A program made the position numbers and the translations under genes. This document shows positions 1 through 6,523 of a stretch of 13,124 bases of DNA, piece after piece (the first letter of the stretch is position 1; every line of letters starts with the position of its first letter). Source of the stretch: JAIEPT01 sp038217425. Lineage in GTDB: Bacteria; Planctomycetota; Planctomycetia; Gemmatales; Gemmataceae. Below the pieces are notes generated by a model. The model was not told the origin of the DNA, ran no database searches, and saw only the letters and a list, made by a program, of their open reading frames with translations. The stretch lies in assembly GCA_038217425.1 (NCBI GenBank), contig JBBQPM010000193.1:1-13124 (forward strand), written 5' to 3'.

Positions 1-1
1 G

Positions 2-418
2 GGCCACATCCCCACGACGATGGAATGGGCGCGCAAGCTGACCGCGGGCGACATCAAAATCCTGAACGGCCAGGCGCCCTTCGGCGAGAAAGTCCCCAAT
101 GTCGACGAGGGCTTCACCGAAGCCGACATGCGCGACGAGAAGCGCGCTCCCGCCATTCGCAAAATCATTCAGGAACGTCTGAATAAAGCCAACGCCGAAC
201 GGCCCGCCGGGTATCTCGTGCGGCACGCTCCTGCGGAGGACGTCCGTCAGTTGCAACAACTCGCCGGGCACTTGCGCGACGGGGCGTTCGTCACCAAGTT
301 CCGCAAGATCTTCGCCCGCGATGAAATGAACGACGACCTCGTCATCATCCCGGCCCGCTACAACGGTTCCGACGACGAATCGGAGTATCAGGAGATCCTG
401 CCGACGTCGCCGCCGTGA
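2..418 (+). CDS. DUF2330 family protein, 3' end only (N-terminus outside window)
   Basis: This is the C-terminal 138 residues of a protein whose start lies left of the window; the open frame enters at base 2 and ends with TGA at 416-418. It aligns without gaps to the end of the complete DUF2330 gene that follows, from GHIPTTMEWAR to the shared terminus EILPTSPP. I count about 15 differences in 138 residues, so the two are close paralogues. An internal ATG at 20 opens a frame, but its match to the middle of the paralogue shows that it is not the start. The family is of unknown function; members are usually exported proteins. The fragment is charged, with no membrane segment, and contains a conserved stretch (GEKVPNVD to GAFVTKFRKIFARDEMNDD). 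A REP-like doublet separates it from its paralogue. Family assignment rests on the paralogue, which carries the diagnostic N-terminal half. Confidence 0.85.
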   Translation, partial: GHIPTTMEWARKLTAGDIKILNGQAPFGEKVPNVDEGFTEADMRDEKRAPAIRKIIQERLNKANAERPAGYLVRHAPAEDVRQLQQLAGHLRDGAFVTKFRKIFARDEMNDDLVIIPARYNGSDDESEYQEILPTSPP

Positions 419-432
419 GCGACAACTCCCGC

Positions 433-530
433 GAAAGCCCAGGGATGGCTATCCCTGGGGAACCCCGATGACGCAGCATTTAGTTGGAAAAAAATCAAGG
501 CTCCCCAGGGATAGCCATCCCTGGGCTTTC
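433..530. repeat. REP-like inverted doublet, family A, copy 1
   Basis: Two 28-bp units face each other at 433-460 and 503-530, and the second is the exact reverse complement of the first. Each unit has a GAAAG head and a palindrome CCCAGGGAT / 4-base loop / ATCCCTGGG, so each arm can fold alone and the two arms can also pair with each other across a 42-bp spacer. The unit at 503-530 recurs base for base at 9338-9365, and a slightly diverged one lies at 9244-9271. This architecture resembles the REP doublets called BIMEs or REPINs, although the head is not the canonical GTAG. The element lies between the two DUF2330 paralogues and ends one base before the ribosome-binding site of the second. 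Confidence 0.85.
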
Positions 531-531
531 T

Positions 532-538
532 GGAGGAA
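532..538 (+). promoter_or_regulatory. Ribosome-binding site of the second DUF2330 gene
   Basis: GGAGGAA lies 5 bases before the ATG at 544 and fixes that start against an upstream TTG at 484, which would translate through the repeat. The site begins two bases after the last base of the REP-like unit (530), so the hairpin directly abuts the initiation region. Confidence 0.7.
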
Positions 539-543
539 CCTTC

Positions 544-1923
544 ATGTTGCACCTTCGTTCGTTCGCTCTCCTGGCAGGGCTCGCGCTGCCCGCCGCCGGC
601 CAGGCGGCGTGCTGTTACTTCTCGGCGAAGAATTCCGACATTCTCCAGCCGGCGCAAAAAGTCTTTCTCTCCTGGAATCCAGAAGAAAAAGTCGAGACCT
701 TCACGGTGCAGCCCAAGTTCGAAGGGAACGCACTCGACTTCGGTATGGTCATCCCGACGCCGACCCAGCCCAAGCTGCACGAGATGCCGCGCGATTTCTT
801 CAAACATCTCGCCGTCTACACCATCCTCAACAAGCGCGAACGGCCCCAGTCGAAACTTCTCTACATGGGGCAAAACCGCCTGCGCGACGGCCGGGAATTC
901 GCCCGTAAAGCAATGGTGGAATCGGACAAGAAGTCCGCAGACGGCGACACGCCTCGCCCCAAAGTTGTCGTGCTCGAAGCCGGTATTGTCGGCTCGCTAG
1001 ACTACAAGATCATCTCTGCCGAGCGTGCCGACGATCTTTTCCAGTGGCTCAAGGATCACCAGTATTCCTACTCCGGCGACGAAGCCACGCTGAATTTCTA
1101 CATCCAAAAGAAGTGGCTCTTCACGGTCATGAAAATCGACACGATGCAGATGAAGCGCAACAAGGACGGCTCGTTCGCTGGCGAAGTGACGCCGACGCGC
1201 TTCCAGTTCACGAGTGACAAACTCGTGTATCCGCTCAAGATCACGCAGCTCTCGGTGAAGGACAAGACCGAAGCCCTCTTCTACGTGCAGGCGCCGACCA
1301 AGGTCGATCTCGAAGGAGACTTGACGTACCAGTTCACCTGGCTGCCGCAGTTGCAAGGGGCGATGGGCTGCACGCCGGACGGTCTGCCCGGCGGCGGCGT
1401 GGTTTGGCTCAAACGCTTCAACCAACAGATCCCCGCCGTCTTGAATCGTGCCCAGCAACTCGACTTCCGCTTCCAGGCGGGCGTACGGCCGCAACCCAAC
1501 AAGAAGGGGCACATCCCCACGACCATGGAATGGGCCCGACGCCTCACCGCGAACGACGTCAAGATCCTGACCGGCCAGGCGCCCTTTGGCGAGAAAGTCC
1601 CCAACGTCGACGACGGCTTCACCGAAGCCGACATGCGCGACGAGAAGCGCGCTCCCGCCATCCGCAAGATCATCCAGGACCGTCTGACCAAAGCCCAGCA
1701 AGCGCGTCCTGCCGGCTACCTCGTGCGTCACGCGCCCGACGAGGACGTGCGTCAACTGCAGCAACTCGCTGGTCATCTGCGCGACGGGGCCTTCGTCACC
1801 AAGTTCCGCAAGATCTTCGCCCGCGATGAAATGAATGACGACCTGCTCATCATCCCGGCCCGCTACGAGGGCGCGGAAGACGAGTCGGAATATCAGGAAA
1901 TTCTGCCGACCTCGCCCCCGTGA
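544..1923 (+). CDS. DUF2330 family exported protein (complete, 459 aa)
   Basis: ATG at 544 follows a strong GGAGGAA site and gives a typical Sec signal peptide: residues 1-22, basic MLHLR start, hydrophobic core, ending near GQAA. The mature protein starts with a Cys pair (C23-C24), as is common in DUF2330 proteins. The stretch DFGMVIPTP (from residue 65), followed by LHEMPRDFF, matches the family's conserved 'hydrophobic-PxP then PRD' region. No C-terminal anchor is visible, so I expect an extracytoplasmic soluble protein; a lipobox before C23 is poor. Function is unknown for the family. Its last 138 residues are close to those of the gene just upstream, so this is a tandem duplication. It precedes the HEAT-repeat gene on the same strand by 95 bp, with a hairpin in the gap, and probably shares its transcription. 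Family call is firm; role is open. Confidence 0.88.
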   Translation: MLHLRSFALLAGLALPAAGQAACCYFSAKNSDILQPAQKVFLSWNPEEKVETFTVQPKFEGNALDFGMVIPTPTQPKLHEMPRDFFKHLAVYTILNKRERPQSKLLYMGQNRLRDGREFARKAMVESDKKSADGDTPRPKVVVLEAGIVGSLDYKIISAERADDLFQWLKDHQYSYSGDEATLNFYIQKKWLFTVMKIDTMQMKRNKDGSFAGEVTPTRFQFTSDKLVYPLKITQLSVKDKTEALFYVQAPTKVDLEGDLTYQFTWLPQLQGAMGCTPDGLPGGGVVWLKRFNQQIPAVLNRAQQLDFRFQAGVRPQPNKKGHIPTTMEWARRLTANDVKILTGQAPFGEKVPNVDDGFTEADMRDEKRAPAIRKIIQDRLTKAQQARPAGYLVRHAPDEDVRQLQQLAGHLRDGAFVTKFRKIFARDEMNDDLLIIPARYEGAEDESEYQEILPTSPP

Positions 1924-1932
1924 TTTGCCGAG

Positions 1933-1974
1933 TTCGTTTCGCGCTCGCCCGGGATCGAGCGAGCGCGAAACGAA
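1933..1974. repeat. Perfect 16-bp inverted repeat (hairpin) between DUF2330 and HEAT genes
   Basis: TTCGTTTCGCGCTCGC at 1933-1948 is perfectly complementary to 1959-1974, with a 10-base loop. It begins 9 bases after the DUF2330 stop. No T-run follows directly (GGGACGCTCC comes next), so it is a poor intrinsic terminator. A processing or mRNA-stability hairpin, or another dispersed palindrome, fits better. It shares no sequence with the family A or GTAG repeats in this window. Confidence 0.75.
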
Positions 1975-2018
1975 GGGACGCTCCAACTTTTCTCAACCCG
2001 ACAAAGGAATTCTCCATC

Positions 2019-4433
2019 ATGAAGAAACATCTTCTCGCGCTCGCCGTGCTGGGCGTCGCGCTCGGGTCGCTCCAGGCGCAGGTCATCAGGCCGCGGCCGG
2101 TGCAGCTGCCGGGCGTCATCATCGGCGAACCAGCGGAGCAAAAGCCCAAGAAGCCGCTCGAGGCGACGCTGGCCGACCTCAAGAACAAAGAAAATCGCCT
2201 CGACGCGGTCCTGAGCCTCACCGAGCATTATGCGAAAGACGCCGGGCCCGCGGTGGGCGATCTCGTCTCGTTCTTTGCGATCGAAGACGAAGATCTGCGT
2301 CTGAACGCCGCCATCTGCCTCGGCAAGATCGGCAAGTCGGCGGTCGGCCCCGTCGCGGAACAACTCGCGTCGAAGGATGACGACGTTCGCTTTTACGCAC
2401 TCTGGACGCTGGGCTGGATTGGCGCCGACGCGAAGCCGACGGCGCCCAAAGTGATGGAGGCCCTCGGCGACAAGAACGACAGCGTGCGCCGAAAAGCCGT
2501 CTACGCCCTGGGCCGAATCAGTCCCGAGCCGAAGGAAGCGGTGGCGGCGCTGCTCAAGACTCTCGAGGACGCCAATCACGACGTCCGCATCACCGCTGCC
2601 GACGCTCTGGGAGCGTTCGGCGTCGACGCCGTCCCCGGGATTATCAAGGTTCTCGAAAAGAACCTCGAGAAAATTGACAACAAGAACCCGGCGGCCCCCG
2701 GGCAAGATCCGAAAGTCAATCCGCCGGTGCTGCGCCCGCAGCCGGGCGTCATCCGGCCGATCGGCCGACCGATTTTCCGCCAGCCCATTCAGATCGACGA
2801 GAACGGCAACGGCCAGGGAACGACCGTCGTCGACGCCTGCGTGCATGCCCTGGGAAAGCTCGGCCCGGCGGCCAAGGACGCACTTCCCGTGCTCATCAAA
2901 GTCCTCGTGAAGCAGGCGCAGAATAATCCGTATCCCGTCATGGAAACGATCGGCAAGATTGGCAAAGACGCCATCCCGGGCCTGATGGAAGCCGTCAAGA
3001 GCGACGACGCCTCGGTGCAATCGGTCTGCGTGCAAACGCTGCAAAAGATCTCGCCGGAAGCGGCCCCGTACCTGGTCGACCTGCTCGGCGACACGCGCGT
3101 CGAGGTTCGCCGACAGGCCGCCCAGGCGTTGGGACCGATGATGGTGTCGGACAAGTCCGTTGTCATCGGCCTGGTGTACGCCCTCAAGGACAAGGACGAC
3201 CAGGTCCGCCTGCACGCTCTGAGTTCCGTGCAACAACTCGGTTCGGGCGCCAAGCTGGCCGCGGCACAACTCAACGAACTCCTTTCGGATATCAATCCCA
3301 ACATCCGTACGACCGCGTACTACACCCTACAGAACATGAACGAGGATCCGAAAAAGGGATTCCTGAAGGCCCTCGCCAGCAGCGATGAAAACCTCCGCAT
3401 CAACACCGCGGCCCTTATGATCCAGGTCAACCACGACCGTCCCTCGGCGCTCCCCGTCCTCAAACTTGCCCTGGATCACAAGAATCTCGAACTCAAGATG
3501 CAGGCCGCCAGCGTCTTCGCCCAGACTCGCCTCGAAGCCGAGAAGGTGGTTCCCATCCTCGCGGCTGGTCTAAGTCATTCCAGCCCGACGATTCGCCAAC
3601 AGGCAATTCAGGGGATCCAGTACTACCAGGCCCTGGCGAAATCGACCGCTCCGGAGTTGGTGAAACTCCTGGAACGAGGGGACGACAACCTCGCCCAGCA
3701 AGCCATGTGGACCCTGCAAACCATCCAGGCCGATCCAACGACACTCGTGCCGATCTACGTCAAATTCGCGGCCGGCAAGAATCCGAACCTGCGCAACCAG
3801 GCGATCGGCATGCTCGCCAACTCCAAGGAGGGCCCCGCGGAACTGTTCAAGATCCACGCCGACTCCAAGGATCCGGCCATTCGTCTGCTCGTCCTGCAGA
3901 ACTTGATCCACAACCGCGACAAGGCGGCACAGGTGAAGGCGCGGACGCTCATGCACGAAGACCTCAAGACCGCGCCGCCACAACAGCGGGTGTACGCGCT
4001 GCAGCTCCTCTTGGGCTCCGGAGCGCGCGAGCCGGCGCTGCTCAAGACGATCGGCGAACTGCTCCAAAGCCCGGACGTGAACGTTCGACAGCAGGCGTCG
4101 GGGTTGCCGCAATACTTCGGCCCGCAGGCGATTCCGCTGGCGGAAGAGACGCTTGTGAGCACGAAAGATACGCAGGTGCGGCAGAATCTGATCGGCTTTC
4201 TCGCGAACGTGAATTACAAGGGCAAGGCCGCGGTACCGACGTTGATCGAGTGCCTGAAGGACTCGAACTCGTACGTGCGGATGCAGTCGGCGATGGTGCT
4301 GGGCCGAATCGGCGCCGACGCGGCTTCCGCGCTCGAGGCGCTGGAGCAAATCGCGGCCAAGGACGCGGACATCAACGTTCGCAACCAAGCCAAGGCGGCG
4401 GCGGCGGCGATTAGCAAAGTGAAGTCGAAGTAA
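2019..4433 (+). CDS. Exported HEAT-repeat protein (804 aa)
   Basis: ATG at 2019 has AAAGGA ten bases upstream and starts a clean signal peptide (MKKHLLALAVLGVALGSLQAQ, cleavage near residue 21). An upstream in-frame GTG at 1920 would translate the hairpin and bury the signal, so I reject it. Nearly all of the mature chain is HEAT/PBS-lyase-like repeats of about 35-40 residues, well over a dozen, e.g. DDVRFYALWTLGWIGADA, DSVRRKAVYALGRISPE, YVRMQSAMVLGRIGADA. The D-x-x-V-R / A-x-x-A-L-G-x-I-G pattern is plain. A Pro-rich, Asn-rich insertion at about residues 219-268 interrupts the solenoid, and its VLRPQPGVIRP echoes the mature N-terminus VIRPRPVQLPGVI. No catalytic domain or lyase motif is seen. 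Such solenoids serve as protein-binding scaffolds; the partner is unknown. It is the last gene of the block and has a strong terminator 18 bp after its stop. Confidence 0.88.
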   Translation: MKKHLLALAVLGVALGSLQAQVIRPRPVQLPGVIIGEPAEQKPKKPLEATLADLKNKENRLDAVLSLTEHYAKDAGPAVGDLVSFFAIEDEDLRLNAAICLGKIGKSAVGPVAEQLASKDDDVRFYALWTLGWIGADAKPTAPKVMEALGDKNDSVRRKAVYALGRISPEPKEAVAALLKTLEDANHDVRITAADALGAFGVDAVPGIIKVLEKNLEKIDNKNPAAPGQDPKVNPPVLRPQPGVIRPIGRPIFRQPIQIDENGNGQGTTVVDACVHALGKLGPAAKDALPVLIKVLVKQAQNNPYPVMETIGKIGKDAIPGLMEAVKSDDASVQSVCVQTLQKISPEAAPYLVDLLGDTRVEVRRQAAQALGPMMVSDKSVVIGLVYALKDKDDQVRLHALSSVQQLGSGAKLAAAQLNELLSDINPNIRTTAYYTLQNMNEDPKKGFLKALASSDENLRINTAALMIQVNHDRPSALPVLKLALDHKNLELKMQAASVFAQTRLEAEKVVPILAAGLSHSSPTIRQQAIQGIQYYQALAKSTAPELVKLLERGDDNLAQQAMWTLQTIQADPTTLVPIYVKFAAGKNPNLRNQAIGMLANSKEGPAELFKIHADSKDPAIRLLVLQNLIHNRDKAAQVKARTLMHEDLKTAPPQQRVYALQLLLGSGAREPALLKTIGELLQSPDVNVRQQASGLPQYFGPQAIPLAEETLVSTKDTQVRQNLIGFLANVNYKGKAAVPTLIECLKDSNSYVRMQSAMVLGRIGADAASALEALEQIAAKDADINVRNQAKAAAAAISKVKSK

Positions 4434-4450
4434 TCTCGCGAAACGCCCGC

Positions 4451-4491
4451 AAGACGCCGCGGCTCTCTCCAGCCGCGGCGTCTTCGTTTTT
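4451..4491 (+). terminator. Intrinsic terminator after the HEAT-repeat gene
   Basis: A perfect 14-bp stem (AAGACGCCGCGGCT at 4451-4464 pairing with 4471-4484), a 6-base loop CTCTCC, then CG and TTTTT at 4487-4491. This is a textbook Rho-independent terminator and marks the end of the DUF2330/HEAT transcription unit. Confidence 0.9.
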
Positions 4492-4588
4492 GTAAGACTA
4501 TTTCGAACGCCGTACCCTTCGGTCTATCTCCTCCGTAAATTGTCGTGACGCGTTCGGCAGCGATAACCGAAAGGAAGGCAGCGCATTC

Positions 4589-5482
4589 ATGAGTCCGGAA
4601 GAGCTCTATCTTTTTGATCTGAACGGCTTCCTCCTCGTCAGGAACATGCTCGACGAGGCGCATCTGGTCGAGATGCGCCGGGTCGTGGACGAGATCGAGC
4701 CTCACGTGGTGGAGAACGTCAATAAGCCCCCATACCACTACGGATGGGCCCATATTCGCTACCACAACGACCCGCAATATCGCTATCTGTCCTATCGGCT
4801 CCAGAATGGCGGCGACCAGTACATCGTCGACGATTTCATCAATATCTCTCCCGTATTCGATTACGTCGTCGGTCATGAACGAACGATGAAGTATGTGGCC
4901 GACTTCGTTTGCGGCCCGGTGTGTCTGCGTTCGATGGAGCTGCGTTATCGCTATCCCGGAAACAGCACGCCCACGCACATGGGGGGCCAAATCGATCTGC
5001 GGAATCGCTACGTTTTCCACGGCAGAGTCATCCGCGACACGGAGCTTGGGCTTACCTATCGGAATATCGATCTTTCCGTGATCCGCGTCGTCTACGCACT
5101 TCACGATATCTCGATGCGAGACGGCCCGCTCTGTATGGTTCCGGGATCTCACAAGGGCAATCTGTCCTCTCCGTTCGGCACGCAGCCCGAACTCGAGCCT
5201 TACATGCTCGGCATCGAAATGAAGGCCGGCGATGCCGTCTTCTTCACCGAGAACACTCGCCATGGCGGTCTACCAGTCACGGGCTCAAAGACCCGAAAGA
5301 CTATCCATCTGGCCTACTATCCTGTTTGGGCCGGCTCCATGAGTCCCGCGCATTTTTATTCCAGCCCCAATCTCCCCGATGAGACGATCAGTCGACTCCC
5401 GGACCCAAAAAGGCTCCTGTTCGTCGGTTCGAACAATCTCAAGATGAATTTCCCCGTGCCCAAAGTTCCGCACAACACCTAA
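4589..5482 (+). CDS. Phytanoyl-CoA dioxygenase (PhyH) family protein
   Basis: A 297-residue protein; ATG at 4589 with AAGGAAGG ten bases upstream. The N-terminus YLFDLNGFLLVRNMLDEAHL is the usual PhyH opening (a new-line 'F..GFl.v...l.e..l' pattern). The double-stranded beta-helix core includes LHDISMRDGPLCMVPGSHKGN (about residues 170-190) and AVFFTENTRHGGLP with the distal iron-ligand His H225, followed by KTRKTIHLAYYP with a basic residue suited to bind 2-oxoglutarate. The proximal ligand is less clear: THMGGQID (H130) stands where a subgroup with an LHGG motif has its His, and a strict HxD is not present there. The family performs Fe(II)/2-oxoglutarate-dependent hydroxylation, but many bacterial members have unknown substrates. 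No signal peptide, so probably cytoplasmic. A methyltransferase-like gene follows after a palindromic element. Confidence 0.85.
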   Translation: MSPEELYLFDLNGFLLVRNMLDEAHLVEMRRVVDEIEPHVVENVNKPPYHYGWAHIRYHNDPQYRYLSYRLQNGGDQYIVDDFINISPVFDYVVGHERTMKYVADFVCGPVCLRSMELRYRYPGNSTPTHMGGQIDLRNRYVFHGRVIRDTELGLTYRNIDLSVIRVVYALHDISMRDGPLCMVPGSHKGNLSSPFGTQPELEPYMLGIEMKAGDAVFFTENTRHGGLPVTGSKTRKTIHLAYYPVWAGSMSPAHFYSSPNLPDETISRLPDPKRLLFVGSNNLKMNFPVPKVPHNT

Positions 5483-5499
5483 CGCGGCTGAGCCGCAAC

Positions 5500-5560
5500 C
5501 GTAGGGCAAGCGGCCTCGCTTGCTCACTCCGCAAAGGCAAGCGAGGCCGCTTGCCCTACG
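5500..5560. repeat. GTAG-headed REP-like inverted doublet (family B)
   Basis: A perfect 24-bp inverted repeat, 5500-5523 against 5537-5560, with a 13-base spacer. Each arm reads from the outside CGTAGGGCAAGCG and then CGCTTGC, so each unit is a GTAG-headed imperfect palindrome and the heads face outward. A GTAG head plus palindrome is the known signature of REP sequences mobilised by RAYT (TnpA-REP) transposases; the doublet arrangement is that of a REPIN. It lies in the gap between the PhyH gene and the methyltransferase-like gene. It could also stop or stabilise the PhyH transcript, though no T-run follows. A small extra palindrome (GCGGCT-G-AGCCGC, 5484-5496) precedes it. Confidence 0.8.
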
Positions 5561-5659
5561 AATCTCCGATAATAACATTTCCGCGCCTCGCATCGAAGTT
5601 CCAGGCAAAAAAACCTATCCATCTCGAACGGCATCGTGCCGGCAAAAGGCGATACCTCT

Positions 5660-6517
5660 ATGGCCATCACACGCCATCTTTTTCGATTGTTGATTCAGGA
5701 ACATCTCCATAAGCCGATCGTCGGCAAAGTTCTGCTCCTGGGACGACAAACGGTTCACCTCACTCCGAACGACGCCTACGCCGTCCTTTCGGAATTCAAG
5801 CTTTCGCCCCATCCGCTCGCCAAAATCGAACTCGACGTGAATACCGCCACCGGTCGATCCTACGGGTTCATCTCAGACAAATCGTTATTCAGTCTGTTGA
5901 CGGCCGCGGAAGTCTTGGCGGTAGATCAGTCCTCCTACGAAGGGGCAGACGTAATTCTCGATCTGTGCGGCCCTATTCCGCCGGAGTACGAAGGGAAGTT
6001 CGATTTCATCTACAACGGCAGCGTGCTCGACAACCTCTTCGACCCGGCCGGGGCGATGCGCAACGTCACGCGTCTGATGACGGCCGGCGGCGTGATCTTT
6101 CATTACGAAGGAATGGCGCACTGGAATCCATCGTACATCAAGTTTCTGCCCGACTGGTTCTTCGACTACTACGCCGTCAACCGCTTCCACGATTTCCGCG
6201 CCTTCGTCTGCGCTTCGAAACAGTTCCACGCGACCTGGGACGTTTTTGAGTGGTGGCCTTACGAAGTGACGAATGCAAATTCCGTCGCATTGACGGCGGG
6301 GTACGAATTCAACCTGTCCGGCAGCGAGTGCTTTGTCGTCGTCATCGCGGAAAAAGGACCGACGTCGTCTTTCGACAAGAACCCGATTCAGGCGCCGTAC
6401 CGAGCGAATCACCAGGAGTATCTGGAAGCTTACTTGCGTTATCGAAATTCAAGCCGACGTTACCAGATGCCCCGGCGGAACGAGACGGGCTTTCGATACT
6501 TCGGAACGCTGCCTTAA
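5660..6517 (+). CDS. SAM-dependent methyltransferase-like protein (285 aa)
   Basis: ATG at 5660 has AAAAGG ten bases upstream; a GTG at 5636 is in frame but lacks a site. The order of elements suits a class I methyltransferase fold: KVLLLGRQ (residues 23-30) at motif I, AEVLAVDQSSYEGADVILDL (83-102) with an acidic end of strand 2, FDFIYNGSVLDNLFDP (114-129) at motif IV, then NVTRLMTAGGVIFHYEG at motif V and PDWFFDYYAVNRF after it. The D-x-S-x-YEGA-x-x-I-x-DL pattern and the 'FD.I.NG..LDNLFD' pattern resemble methyltransferases found in surface-polysaccharide loci. Motif I lacks the usual GxGxG, so SAM binding may be altered or lost. Substrate is unknown. It ends only 6 bp from the stop of the convergent PP2C gene. 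The family call is moderate. Confidence 0.65.
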   Translation: MAITRHLFRLLIQEHLHKPIVGKVLLLGRQTVHLTPNDAYAVLSEFKLSPHPLAKIELDVNTATGRSYGFISDKSLFSLLTAAEVLAVDQSSYEGADVILDLCGPIPPEYEGKFDFIYNGSVLDNLFDPAGAMRNVTRLMTAGGVIFHYEGMAHWNPSYIKFLPDWFFDYYAVNRFHDFRAFVCASKQFHATWDVFEWWPYEVTNANSVALTAGYEFNLSGSECFVVVIAEKGPTSSFDKNPIQAPYRANHQEYLEAYLRYRNSSRRYQMPRRNETGFRYFGTLP

Positions 6518-6523
6518 AACGCC

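Noticed and set aside
433..530. CRISPR array
   Set aside because: Units are in inverted, not direct, orientation, with only two per locus, and no cas gene is present.
388..908. Small frames carrying RDSHPWAF or RDGYPWG peptides, also seen near 9300
   Set aside because: These peptides are translations of the family A palindrome in different frames, not a protein family.
1893..3269. 458-codon minus-strand frame opposite the HEAT-repeat gene
   Set aside because: Its composition mirrors the repeat gene on the other strand; no domain is seen, and the plus-strand gene has a signal peptide, ribosome-binding site and HEAT repeats.
4214..5263. 349-codon minus-strand frame opposite the HEAT 3' end and PhyH gene
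   Set aside because: It crosses a strong plus-strand terminator and two real genes and shows no family motif.
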